Origin: JAPLJU01 sp964547985 | Lineage (GTDB): Bacteria > Desulfobacterota > Syntrophia > Syntrophales > UBA2192 | DNA length: 64,000 bases | Direction: 5' to 3' | Assembly (NCBI GenBank): GCA_964547985.1 | Contig: CAZJPV010000002.1 | Coordinates: 50,467-114,466 of the forward strand | Shown: piece by piece, positions 54,178 through 62,925 of the stretch | Numbering within the stretch: position 1 is the stretch's first letter | Layout: each line of letters starts with the position of its first letter | Made by a program: the position numbers and the translations under genes | The notes under the pieces: generated by a model | The model's database searches: none | What the model was told of the DNA's origin: nothing | The model's input: the letters and a program-made list of their open reading frames with translations, nothing else

Positions 54178-55275
54178 TCAGGCGCTGTCGCTTTCTTCCG
54201 ACACGGATTCAGGTTTATCTCCGTTAATCAGCGTTGAGAACACGGAGTGGGTGACGGCAAGAACGACAGGACCTATAAAAATCCCGATAATTCCGAAGGC
54301 AATGAGGCCGCCGATCACACCGGCAAAGACCAGCAGAAGCGGAAGGTCGGCTCCTTTCTTGATCAGGATCGGTCGCATAACGTTATCGAGGGTGCCGACA
54401 ATGAACGTCCAGACGAGCAGCACCGTGCCCAAGACGGTCTGACCCTTCCAGTAGAGCCAGATAACCGCCGGCAGGAGCACCAGAAAGACACCGAGCTGCG
54501 CCAGCGCAAGTATGAACATGACCAGCGACAGCACCGTAACGGCCGGCACACCCGCCACCGCAAGACCGATGCCGCCCAGGACCGCTTGGACAAGGGCTGT
54601 GACGACGACGCCGAGCGCAATGCCCCGTATGGCCCTGGCGGCAAGCACGGTAACTTCCTCACCGCGCTTCCCGCCGATCCACCGGGTGAAGCGCATCACG
54701 CCCCCCGCCGCTGTTTCACCGCGGAGGAACATGATCGCGGTGATGATCACGGTCAGCAGGAACTGGACGACCATCATCCCGAAGCTCCCGGCATGATCGA
54801 CGAACCAGTTTATTATTTTGCTGGCGTAGGGTGTCACTTTCGCGGACAGGCCCTCAGGCCCAGCAGAGGCGAGCTCCTGCCATCCTGCCGCGAGACGTGA
54901 GCCGACCAGGGGCAGTCCCCCGACCCACTCGGGTGGGGGCGGCAAGCCGGAATCCTTAAGGGACTTCGCCCAACCGGCTATCCTGTCGGCGTTCTCCACG
55001 ATCGTCCCGACAGCCATCAGGAGCGGTACAAAGAATACCATCAGCAAGACCGCCGTCATCACTGCCACGGCGAGCCCGCGTTTACCCCATAGCCACTTCT
55101 GCATGCGCAGCATGAGCGGCCACGTGGCCGCGACCATCATGGTTGCCCAGATGATCGAAAGCAGGAAGGGCCATAAAATCCAGACACTGGCGGTGATGAG
55201 CGCGCCAATGGAGAGCACGGCGAGTGTTGCCCGGGTGAGATCCCGGGAGGATGGCATATCTGTCATGAGCGGCAA
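54178..55275 (-). CDS. AI-2E family transporter (YdiK/PerM-like)
   Basis: 365 residues with about eight membrane helices. Family pattern: paired N-terminal helices (LAVLSIGALITASVWILWPFLL), a central soluble segment with PPPPEWVGGLPLVG, and the conserved C-terminal helices (VPAVTVLSLVMFILALAQLG, FIVGTLDNVMRPILIKKGADLPLLLVFAGVIGGL, GIIGIFIGPVVLAV). The family exports small molecules, with AI-2 only one proposal. It ends with an acidic tail. Confidence 0.9.
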   Translation of the reverse strand: MPLMTDMPSSRDLTRATLAVLSIGALITASVWILWPFLLSIIWATMMVAATWPLMLRMQKWLWGKRGLAVAVMTAVLLMVFFVPLLMAVGTIVENADRIAGWAKSLKDSGLPPPPEWVGGLPLVGSRLAAGWQELASAGPEGLSAKVTPYASKIINWFVDHAGSFGMMVVQFLLTVIITAIMFLRGETAAGGVMRFTRWIGGKRGEEVTVLAARAIRGIALGVVVTALVQAVLGGIGLAVAGVPAVTVLSLVMFILALAQLGVFLVLLPAVIWLYWKGQTVLGTVLLVWTFIVGTLDNVMRPILIKKGADLPLLLVFAGVIGGLIAFGIIGIFIGPVVLAVTHSVFSTLINGDKPESVSEESDSA

Positions 55276-55449
55276 CCTCTTTTATGAACAGGGAGATGAT
55301 AGTTAATATTGTTTCTTCTATAATTTCAGAGGAATATGGCAGTAAATAATGAGTATTTCAAGTACAAAGGTCGGGTCAAGCCCGGGTCCTCCAGGTCTGC
55401 CGATCAGGAACAGGGCGCCCGGCAATGACGGCTCGATGGGGTGTATTGC

Positions 55450-56748
55450 TCAAGGGTGCATGCCGAGCATGACGTAAAATGAGTTGCTGCCATCGTCGGC
55501 TTGGCCAAAGGCGAAATAGAACGGTCCAAGGATGGTGTCGACGCCCAAGAAGACACTGCCGCAGTAAATCGTGCCGGAAGCGGTTGTAGGGTCGAAGGCA
55601 TTTCCGACCTCTCCGGCTTCGAACGACCCCCCGAGGTAGATCCCCCCCCCCAGGGCGGAGGGCAGATCGGCAAACCGGTAGGTATAGACCAGTCGGCCCA
55701 TATAATAGTATTGGCCGACGAGCTGATCCAGGAGGTAGCCCGAGAAGTGAAGGAAACCGCCCTGCTTGAAGAGGTCGTAGGCCGGGATTCTGCTATCGGG
55801 GCTCTCGCCATAAAAAAGCCCCAGATTCAGGGTGTGCCGGTCGAGATTGAAGGGCTTCTGAAAGGTCAGCTCGAACTTGTTGTAATCGTCGTCGGCCCCG
55901 AAGTTCGGGTCGGTGACAAAGAACGTACCTCCCAGCAGGAATCCCTCGCGGGGAAACCTTGCGCTGTCGAGCTGATCGAGGATGAACTTTCCCATCCACC
56001 CCCCCTGCCTGAGGTCATACTCCGGCACCAGGCTTGTCCCGGCGGAAAGGACGCCGAATTTTTGATCCGTTTTCAGTTTGCCGTAGAAATACCCCAATCG
56101 CATTTCGCCCAGCCTCCCCTGCACGCCGAGATCAAGACCGCCTCGAAGGGTACTGACCTTGTACTCTCCTACCCAGTCGTCCTCGATATAGTAATTGATG
56201 GGCGCCCTCTTCACGTCCAGCCATGGCGCGGCAAAAACCCCGACGCGACGTGTGAAGGGCTGGTAGAACTCGGTGTGAAATTCATTAACATAGCCCATCG
56301 TGAGGTCATTGCGCCACTCGGCCCCCAGGCTGTTCAGCCACGTCATGCGGTGCATGACGGAGAAATTGAACCGTTGCGCCTCGTCGAAATCGGAGGCATA
56401 GCCCAAACCGAACTTGAGGTAATTCGGGCCCCAGGATTTCTCGATGCCCTCCACGACGAGACTCCTCCTTTCACGTTCACCCGCCAGGCGGTAATCCAGG
56501 CGCTCGAAATCCCCGCGGCCATAAACCGTTGTGAGGCTTCGATGGAGGGTCTCCAGTTCGGTTCTCTCACGGCCCAGCCTTTCCTCCAACTGGGTCTCAA
56601 TTCTGGTGGGTTTCTGTCTGATCTCGGCCTCGATGACGTCGGGGTTCACCCGCTTCATGGTGTCCGCGACCCTGATGTCGGCAAGATCCACCTCGCCAGG
56701 CTTTCTCGCCGCACGGCTCGCCTGCCAGTCCGCGTATTGCTTTTCGCT
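55450..56748 (-). pseudogene. 3' part of a patatin/BamA-type outer-membrane phospholipase, beheaded by IS21
   Basis: About 432 residues in frame with, and downstream of, an IS21 transposase fragment. It starts near SEKQYADWQASRAARK, goes through a POTRA-like stretch (DVIEAEIRQKPTRIETQLEERLG, VYGRGDFERLDYRLAGE) and ends with a BamA-like barrel (KSWGPNYLKFGLGYASDF, LRGGLDLGVQGRLGEMRLGY, YFAFGQADDGSNSFYVMLG). In intact PlpD-type proteins a patatin catalytic domain stands in front; here it is gone. The 842-residue fused frame is taken as an accident of the insertion. Confidence 0.8.
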
Positions 56749-57978
56749 CACAGCCAGCGGGCGATGATGGACATCGACCCAGAGACTGCCGACGGTCAGC
56801 CCGCGGGTGGCTTTCCCTTTGGATTTCCCGTACCTGCGTCTCAACTGCTCTTTGTCATGTCTGAGTTCTTCGTAGAGGCGGGGATCGGCCACGACGTTGT
56901 GCTTGCCCTGCGGCTCCCGATAGCTCACCAGCAGGTCCTGGTCATGGTAGATGCGGATCCGGCCGTTTTTGACCTTCAGCATGACCTTCCGGCCCACGGC
57001 CCGGTGGGGCACCACGTAGCGGTTGGCGTTAAACGAGATCTGGCAGTCCCGGTAGACCTTCCGGAAGACCTTGAGCGATGTGTCGTAATCCGCAGGGGGC
57101 AGCGGCCCCAGGTGCGGGACCTCCTCTTCCCACCGTTCATTCACGGGCCGGCGGTGGGTGCCGTGGACGCGGCGGTTGGCCGTCTCGGCAAGCCAGCGCA
57201 GGACGTCTTCATTGGCCTTCTCAACCGAGGTGAAGTGGTACCCCCGCCAGAAACGCTCCCGCAGGTAATCGATGGGGCGCTCCACCTTGCCCTTCATCCA
57301 GGGGCTGTATGGCGGGCAGGCGATAGGCGTAAAGCCGTAGTGATGCGCGAAGTGCAAAAACTCGGCATTGAAGACCGGCTTGCCCGCCGCGTCGCGCCCG
57401 ATCACCACGTGCTTGAGGTTGTCGTAGAGGCTCTCAGCGGGGACCCCCTGAAGATACCGGAACGCCCGGATATGGCCGTCCAGGAAGCTCTCCAGGGTGC
57501 AGCGCTCGACGAACTCGGCGTAGGCGGCGCGGCTGAAGCCCAGCACCATCATGAAGGCAAAGATCGTGGTCGTCCGCCCCGTGGGCTCCACGACCTGGAA
57601 GTCGGCCCAGTCGAACTGGGTCTGGCGGCCCGGCTCCGTCTCGAACCGCACGTAGGCCAGGCGTGTCTTCTGCTGCTTGATCGAGCGGACATAGTCCCGG
57701 ACGATCCCGTAGGCCCCCGGGTAGCCGGCTTGCCGGATCCGCTCGAGGATCCACGTGGCCCGGTAGTCGTCCTCCTGCAGGTAGTCCCGGATCATCGGGG
57801 TGTAAGGCTCCAGGATCGATTCCCGTCGCCGAGTCTTGCGGTACCGGGGGAAGTCGTCGCTGAGGAGATGCTTCTTGACGGTCGTGCGGTGAAGGCCCAG
57901 TTCCCGGGCGATCGCCCGGACGCTCATGCCGATGCGATGCATGGCCTTGATTTCCATGTAACCCTCCTTGGAGATCAT
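56749..57978 (-). pseudogene. IstA transposase, 3'-truncated and fused to the patatin/BamA remnant
   Basis: About 410 residues of the roughly 500 expected. N-terminal helix-turn-helix (MSVRAIARELGLHRTTVKKHL), DDE core with FDWADFQVV, YDNLKHVV and CPPYSPWMKGKVERPIDYLRE, then the C-terminal Mu-like barrel (YVVPHRAVGRKVMLKV). The break lies near HRPLAV (about residues 395-411). ATG 57978 has GGAGGTGAT upstream; ATG 57957 is an alternative. Confidence 0.85.
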
Positions 57979-58076
57979 GGGGTATCACCTCCTCTCTGCG
58001 AGGAGACGATACCATGGGTTCATCCCCAGGGTGGTACACTTTTCAGTGACATCTCTGGTACATTATTGCACTGACA
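56749..58076 (-). mobile_element. Truncated IS21-family element (left end, istA 5' part)
   Basis: The left terminus is at 58076, starting TGTCAGTGCAATAATG; a second partial copy of this end (TGTCACTGAAAAGTG) follows within 40 bases, the multiple-repeat end typical of IS21. istA reads leftwards and is cut after about 410 codons; istB and the right end are missing. The left end interrupts another transposase gene at 58077. Confidence 0.8.
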
Positions 58077-59128
58077 TCGATAGCTGGGTGGCCACCACGG
58101 GCGGCATCAACGGGGAGATGATCCGGGATCTGATGACCGAGGCTATGGAGGCCCGGTTCGGCCTGATCCATCAGGTGCTCGGCCGATTGGCAAAAGCCCA
58201 TGTGCTGTAGTTCTTTGATAAAGCGGTCCAGGCCTTTGGGGCCCCGCTGACCCTTGTGCCACAGCAAGCTCTTGAGGCGTTCCTGGTAGTGCCTGCGGCG
58301 CCCGACCTTCATGCCGTCGAGCCAGAGGAAGTGATCGAGCTGGTGCACCAGATGCCAGCGGCAGCGCTGGACCTTGGGAGCACAGGCATCGAGTTTCAGG
58401 CCTCCGTCGTGCACGAGCCTCTCGATCGGCAGGGCCAGAAGGCGCCGGCGAAGCCCTTCGGCATCGCCCACGTGCAAGTGCACCAGCCGCTTGTCGATCG
58501 TCGGGCGTCCGGCCACCTCCGGGCCCGGCGCCGCCGTGATCGCCAGATGAACTGCCGAGCCCCGCGGGTTGTCCCCGGCTTTGACCCGGGTGCCGTCGAC
58601 GAGCACCGTCTTGCCGGCCACCTCGTCGCAGGGCGAAAGCGCAGCGGCCCTCGCAGCGATCTGGCTCCGCAGCCCTTCCGGGGAGGGCGCGTCGGCCAGC
58701 AGGACTTGCAAGATCCTCGAGGAACGACCATAGGGCAGCTGGATCCCCATCCCGATGGCCTTCTCAAGCAACTCATCGAGGAACCGTCGCTCAAAGGGAA
58801 GCCCCAGCACCGCATTGGCCGGGCGAAACGTCCTGCCGCAGCCCTTGCAGCGCATCTGCACCACCTCCAGGTGCAGGCGCCCGCGTGAACTCCGTAACAC
58901 CCGGGACCGCCAGCCTTTGCGGATCAGGGCCGTGCCGCCGCAGCGTGGACAGCCCAACTGACCCCGATGCGCGAGGCACCACCGAAGCTGGATGTCCCGA
59001 AGCACCTTCCTGTAACTCCGGGCAAACGCGTGATCGTAGTGCATGGCCAAATGACCAAACAACCAATTGACAATGTCCCCGGGGCAGGTAACAATCCATT
59101 CCGGGAGGGGAAACTCTCCTGGGAGCAT
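58077..59128 (-). pseudogene. Zinc-ribbon DDE transposase, 3' end interrupted by IS21
   Basis: Up to about 350 residues before the IS21 terminus replaces the end; the frame then reads into IS21 as DVSAIMYQRCH and stops at 58043. N-terminal zinc ribbon: CPRCGGTALIRKG...VVQMRCKGCGRTF. DDE-like acidic residues appear in KTVLVDGTRVKAG and LVHDGGLKLDACAPKVQRCRWHLVHQL. The IS family is not certain. AAAGGAGG lies before ATG 59128. Confidence 0.7.
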
Positions 59129-59476
59129 CTCGATACCTCCTTTCGAGTTTGGGCAAACTCTCTTAAGGCGTATCAGATGCTCTCAACTTTTTCAAAGAAC
59201 AGGTAACGCGTATTTTACACAATCAAAGAATTAAGATTTACTCCAGAAAATCCGGAAGAATTTGTTACAAGGGTTAGAGAAATTTTCAAATTTTGAGCGT
59301 TGTTGAAACCGCCAATCTATATAAAAAGGCAGAGTCCATCGACTCTGCCCATACGCCTGATCTGACGACGAGATGTTTTGTGTAATTTCGCAAAAGCCAA
59401 AAACAGGTTTTTCCACTCGACACCGCAGACCTGCGTCAAACCGATCAGAATGCGTCATTCTAGCCGGCGCTCAACG
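59129..59476. other. Intergenic region between transposase and fabI
   Basis: AT-rich, about 350 bases. It holds the fabI terminator noted separately; otherwise I see no gene. Confidence 0.5.
59321..59350 (-). terminator. Rho-independent terminator downstream of fabI
   Basis: Perfect 9-base stem GGCAGAGTC/GACTCTGCC (59328-59336 with 59341-59349), four-base loop, followed on the minus strand by TTTTTAT. It lies about 125 bases after the fabI stop. Confidence 0.85.
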
Positions 59477-60253
59477 CTAGTCCATAATATTGTAGCCCGC
59501 ATCGACGAAGGTCACATTCCCCGTCAGGGCGTCGCCGTGGTCGCTGACAAGGAAGGCCGCGATGGCGCCCACGTCGTCCACGGTCACGAGCCGGTGCTGC
59601 GGGGATTTCCTTTCGGCCAGTTCCAGCAATTCGTCGAACTTGCCGATTCCCGAGGCGGCCCTCGTCTTCAGGGGACCTGGCGAGAGGGCGTGGACACGGA
59701 TCCGTTTGGAGCCCAGTTCGGCCGCAAGGTAGCGGACGCAGCTCTCGAGGGCTGCCTTGACAGGGCCCATGGCGTTGTAGTTTTTCACAACCTGGTTTGC
59801 TCCGTAGTAGCTCATGGCCAGCAGGCACCCGCCGGAGCTCATCAGCGGCTCGGCGAGCCTCGCCATCCTGATGAAGGAGTGGCAGGAGATGTCCATGGCC
59901 ATGAGAAACCCCTCCAGGGAACAGTCCACGACACGGCCCTGCAGGTCCTCCTTCGGCATGTAGGCAATGGAGTGGACAAGGAAATCCAGCCGTTCCCACT
60001 TGTCGCGGATGGTCCGGAATAGGGCCTCCATCTGCTCGGGTTTCTGGACGTCGAGGGGCATAAAAATCTCTGCGCCCAGTTCCTTTGCAATGGGCTCAAC
60101 GAAGGGGCGCGCCTTTTCGGTCTGGTAGGTGATGGCCTGGGCGGCCCCGAGGGCCTTGAAGCGCGCGGCACAGCCGTAGGCGATGCTCTCGTCGTTTGCG
60201 ATCCCGACAACCAGGCCCTTTTTGCCGAGGAGATACTGGCAATTCTCCAGCAT
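59477..60253 (-). CDS. fabI: Enoyl-[acyl-carrier-protein] reductase (NADH)
   Basis: 258 residues. Atypical SDR pattern of FabI: GLVVGIANDESIAYGCAARF at the N-terminus, VHSIAYMPKED, then SYYGANQVVKNYNAMGPVKAALES with the catalytic Tyr-x6-Lys, and LSPGPLKTRAASGIGKFDEL. It reduces the enoyl-ACP double bond in the last step of each fatty-acid elongation round. AAAGGAGG precedes ATG 60253. It is followed by a terminator, so it is probably its own unit or ends the unit begun at 60705. Confidence 0.94.
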   Translation of the reverse strand: MLENCQYLLGKKGLVVGIANDESIAYGCAARFKALGAAQAITYQTEKARPFVEPIAKELGAEIFMPLDVQKPEQMEALFRTIRDKWERLDFLVHSIAYMPKEDLQGRVVDCSLEGFLMAMDISCHSFIRMARLAEPLMSSGGCLLAMSYYGANQVVKNYNAMGPVKAALESCVRYLAAELGSKRIRVHALSPGPLKTRAASGIGKFDELLELAERKSPQHRLVTVDDVGAIAAFLVSDHGDALTGNVTFVDAGYNIMD

Positions 60254-60333
60254 GGTATGCCTCCTTTCATCGAAAGGACATTAAATCTTTAAATAGCACA
60301 TCCCGGTAAAGGGATCGGTTGAAGAGGAAAGGG

Positions 60334-60705
60334 TTATTTTTTGCCGGCCACTTTCCGGGCTCTCTTTACGGCGCTGCGGGCGGTTAGCTTTTTAGAGGTC
60401 GATGCAGCCCTGCGGGACGATGTCTTTTGAGGCTTGGCCGGTGGCTTCCCCATGCCGAGGATGAATGAACCGATCTCATCGCCCAGTTTTCTTTCATAGA
60501 CGAGGCTTAGGCGGTTAAATGGAACATGGCTCCGTTCATGTCGTCCTCTCACATAATTTAAGAAACCACCGACGATATGACGGGCAGCCTTCAGATCTTT
60601 TGGAACCATCCGGGCTTCGGCAAATCCGGTCTTGTCATATTTTACCACAATTCCATAGAGAACGGCGCCTACATCTTCGATATCCTTGACTTTATAACTT
60701 TTCAT
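60334..60705 (-). CDS. Hypothetical protein with Lys/Arg-rich tail
   Basis: 123 residues. The first 80 form a compact folded part (MKSYKVKDIEDVGAVLYGIV, LKAARHIVGGFLNYVRGRH, GDEIGSFILGMG); the last 35 are strongly basic with Ala, Pro, Ser and Lys (KKLTARSAVKRARKVAGKK), like the tails of bacterial histone-like proteins. I recognise no family. Tandem GGACC/GGTCC dyads lie about 90 bases upstream, with TATAGT set about 17 bases from the nearer dyad, suggesting activator control. Confidence 0.65.
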   Translation of the reverse strand: MKSYKVKDIEDVGAVLYGIVVKYDKTGFAEARMVPKDLKAARHIVGGFLNYVRGRHERSHVPFNRLSLVYERKLGDEIGSFILGMGKPPAKPQKTSSRRAASTSKKLTARSAVKRARKVAGKK

Positions 60706-60793
60706 TTGTTTCCCTCCTGCTGATGTTTCATTTCATCCTAGCATTTTTCAATCTCACATTTTGAATTCATACTATATACTGCGCCCGAAGGGA

Positions 60794-60833
60794 ATTGGAC
60801 CTTGGTCCTATCCGCACTGGACCTTGGTCCAAT
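60794..60833. promoter_or_regulatory. Tandem GGACC-TT-GGTCC dyads upstream of the basic-tail gene
   Basis: Two identical GGACCTTGGTCC units at 60797-60808 and 60819-60830, 22 bases apart, flanked by ATT and AAT. Reading on the minus strand, TATAGT (60776-60771) lies 17 bases beyond the inner dyad edge, so that dyad would overlap the -35. The arrangement matches repeat copy B at 48466-48505. Confidence 0.6.
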
Positions 60834-60979
60834 AAGGACAGGAAGGGGGTGAGCACGATCCAGAGAGAGGGGAAATAATGCAGCATGCCTTCTCATTCTA
60901 AAAGCGCGGACTTCCTTCGCCTCGCAGAGGCTCAGGACAAGCTCACAAACGGTTCTCGTCCAAACACCGTAGAGTAGAG

Positions 60980-61018
60980 AAAAAATTAGGCCTGACGCAT
61001 GGTTAGGCCTAATTTTTT
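60980..61018. terminator. Strong bidirectional terminator
   Basis: Perfect 14-base stem AAAAAATTAGGCCT (60980-60993) with AGGCCTAATTTTTT (61005-61018), 11-base loop, with U-tracts on both strands. It sits directly next to a tRNA-3'-end-like fragment. Confidence 0.85.
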
Positions 61019-61019
61019 C

Positions 61020-61034
61020 TGGCTCCCCGGGACG
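61020..61034 (-). other. tRNA 3'-end-like fragment, possible attachment site
   Basis: On the minus strand the 15 bases CGTCCCGGGGAGCCA end in CCA, look like the last part of a tRNA (acceptor CCGGGGA, discriminator G), and are followed at once by the terminator. No T-arm or tRNA body lies upstream. With an integrase remnant 150 bases away it may be an att remnant. Short match, so uncertain. Confidence 0.3.
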
Positions 61035-61183
61035 TACAGCTGTAAGAACTTTTCCTCAACACTTTGGTTGGAAAGAAAACATAATCGAATCAAGGAGATG
61101 AAACTGTAATAACTTTAATCTGGGTCTTGGTAAAATTTTCTCAGGTGCAGACTACTTCCCGCTATACGTAACAAAATGCTAAT

Positions 61184-61375
61184 TTACACACGATGGCCAC
61201 GCAGCTCCTCAATGCCGACGCCGGTTTTTCCACGATCCAGGATCTTCTCGGGCACAGCAAAGTCAAAACCACGCAGCGCTATTGCAGGATATCGAATCTC
61301 AAGGTACAGAGGGATTACTTCAACGCCATGGAGGTGATCATGCAGCAAGGGGCCGGCAACCCGGACAGTACTTGA
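61184..61375 (+). pseudogene. Tyrosine recombinase (integrase) C-terminal remnant
   Basis: About 63 residues. HTMATQLLNADAGFSTIQDLLGHSKVKTTQRY contains the catalytic His of the R-H-x-x-H box, the second LGH, and the Tyr nucleophile in TTQRY. Nothing of the N-terminal or core Arg region is found upstream, so this is a broken end. Confidence 0.75.
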
Positions 61376-61669
61376 TGAACAGGGAAAATCGTGCAAAGGT
61401 AAACAATATCTAACAAACCAAGATCTATAAAAAAAACAGATTATGTTACGTATAGGTAGGTGTACTCGTTAATCAATAGTTGATTCGATCATTTTCCTCA
61501 GGTCAATGTTATGTCTCTAAGACGCAAACGGTATGCTCAAGGCAATTCTGAAGGACAAGACCTATACTTTTGATGAGATATGAAAGATGCTTCATGGATT
61601 TTTTGCTGAATGCTTCCACAAGGAATACTATGCAGCTGCCCATTTCTACATTGACAGGATGATCTCCTC
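61376..61669. other. Gap with a possible decayed reading frame
   Basis: From an ATG near 61533, MLKAILKDKTYTFDEI is followed by a TGA and then in-frame KMLHGFFAECFHKEYYAAAHFYIDR. This looks like a fragment of a real gene with a nonsense codon, but I recognise no family. Confidence 0.3.
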
Positions 61670-62455
61670 TCAATTGTCCTGCTGTGGCATTCTCAGTTGG
61701 GGCGGGAATCGGGGATCGCGTCTGATGTCGATGGGGATCGGGTAGCGGACGCCTGCCTGGTGTGTCGCCTCGAGCCCCTCGATGACTCGGTCCAAGTAAT
61801 TTCCCGGTATGGCAAAGATCATCTCATCGTCCTGAACCATTCCCCACACCCTGTCTCCATTCCCGGGCAGGACAACCCGTGGTTCCCCCGTCTTGACGAC
61901 TTGCAACACCCCCTCGTTGCACGCGCCGAATCTGCCGCTAAAGACGGAGATGAGACTTTTCCCCGTATCCCGCGTCGCTGCGTGCACCAGCCTCATGAGC
62001 TGGGCAGAGTTGCAGAATATCATCACCACGTCCGGATCGACTCTGCCTCCTTGGAGAGGCGACATGACCACCGCAGCACATTGCCCCTTATCCAGTTTAA
62101 ATTCTATTGCCGCCTCGATAATAGTACCTACGGCATCCTCGCTTGTTCCATAATGCATCACCCTCAGGAAATCGGTGAGAATCGACCGGTTCTCTTCCTC
62201 TGAATCGCTCCAGCCGTATAGATAGGATGCTACAGGGCAGGGATTGTCACGCGGAGAGATGCCAACTGTCCAACCGTACTTTCGCGCAAGTGCAATTCCG
62301 ACGCAAGGCGTGGCCTTGAATCCCATGTCTCTGACGGGAAACCTAGCTTTTTCCGGCATGTCCTTTTCGATTCTCAGCAGTTTCACACCTATGGGAAAGG
62401 TGAGCGGTCTGGTAAATCTGTTCAACGCCTCGGCACGTTCATTCCAAAGAGTCAT
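61670..62455 (-). CDS. DUF169 protein
   Basis: 261 residues from ATG 62455 (AGAGG ribosome site seven bases upstream; the GTG just before is an alternative). Typical DUF169 course: LTFPIGVKLLRIEKDMPEKAR, CVGIALARKYGWTV, VVMSPLQGGRVDPDVVMIFCNSAQLMRLVHA, VFSGRFGACNEGVLQVVKTGEPRVVLPGNGDRV and DEMIFAIPGNYLDRVIEGLE. Cytosolic with several Cys. The family is of unknown function and common in anaerobic bacteria and archaea. The nearby NtrC-type regulator could control it, but no sigma54 promoter was seen. Confidence 0.85.
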   Translation of the reverse strand: MTLWNERAEALNRFTRPLTFPIGVKLLRIEKDMPEKARFPVRDMGFKATPCVGIALARKYGWTVGISPRDNPCPVASYLYGWSDSEEENRSILTDFLRVMHYGTSEDAVGTIIEAAIEFKLDKGQCAAVVMSPLQGGRVDPDVVMIFCNSAQLMRLVHAATRDTGKSLISVFSGRFGACNEGVLQVVKTGEPRVVLPGNGDRVWGMVQDDEMIFAIPGNYLDRVIEGLEATHQAGVRYPIPIDIRRDPRFPPQLRMPQQDN

Positions 62456-62520
62456 CACATCACCTCTGAATAAAATGTTTAAGGATCTGGACTAGTTAAG
62501 AGGGTTTTCTCTCACTATCT

Positions 62521-62673
62521 TTAATATGGTTTTACAGATATTCTAGTTCCGATAATTAAATCGGAACTCAAACTCTTTGAGATGTAAGAGGTATTTTCCA
62601 TCATCTCCAAAGCCTCACGGAATCGGGGATTGAATTCGATCATGCGGGCATCCTTCTCACCCTGCTCTATCAT
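62521..62673 (-). CDS. Possible small protein upstream of DUF169
   Basis: A 50-residue frame (MIEQGEKDARMIEFNPRFRE, then ALEMMENTSYISKSLSS) with CCAGGA before the ATG. Its end contains a perfect 8-base inverted repeat (62546-62553 with 62560-62567). It could be a leader gene or a fragment; no family recognised. Confidence 0.3.
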   Translation of the reverse strand: MIEQGEKDARMIEFNPRFREALEMMENTSYISKSLSSDLIIGTRISVKPY

Positions 62674-62752
62674 TCCTGGATTACACTAGATTACTAGATT
62701 ACAGACTCAGGTCTATTTTCTTGACATGAAGGCTTCGATGCGTTGTGTCTAA

Positions 62753-62851
62753 ATCATTGCGGTTGAGCATCACGGTTATGCCCAGAAAGAGGCTGCTTTC
62801 ATTTCCATCAGTCGTATTCTGGGAATTAAAGAGGCCATGCCAAGAAAATAG
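62753..62851 (+). pseudogene. Y1 (REP-associated, IS200-like) transposase C-terminal remnant
   Basis: VEHHGYAQKEAAFISISRILGIKEA resembles the C-terminal helix-turn-helix of REP-associated Y1 transposases (pattern HGYSQKEIA...STISRIL). It ends at TAG 62851, followed by CCTGACCCCC as is usual after such genes. An in-frame stop lies directly before it, so only this tail survives. Confidence 0.5.
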
Positions 62852-62925
62852 TCCTGACCCCCTAAAATACACAGCTCAGAAAGTTGAAACGATCTCTGTG
62901 ATTCTCACACCTTATTTATTATGAG

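Noticed and set aside
55450..57978. A real transposase-phospholipase fusion protein
   Set aside because: The IS end, truncated istA and missing patatin domain fit an accidental junction; in-frame joining happens by chance in one of three cases.
55501..58074. An 857-codon open frame antisense to the IS21/patatin frame
   Set aside because: It is opposite to well-recognised IstA and BamA-type motifs and has no own signal or domain.
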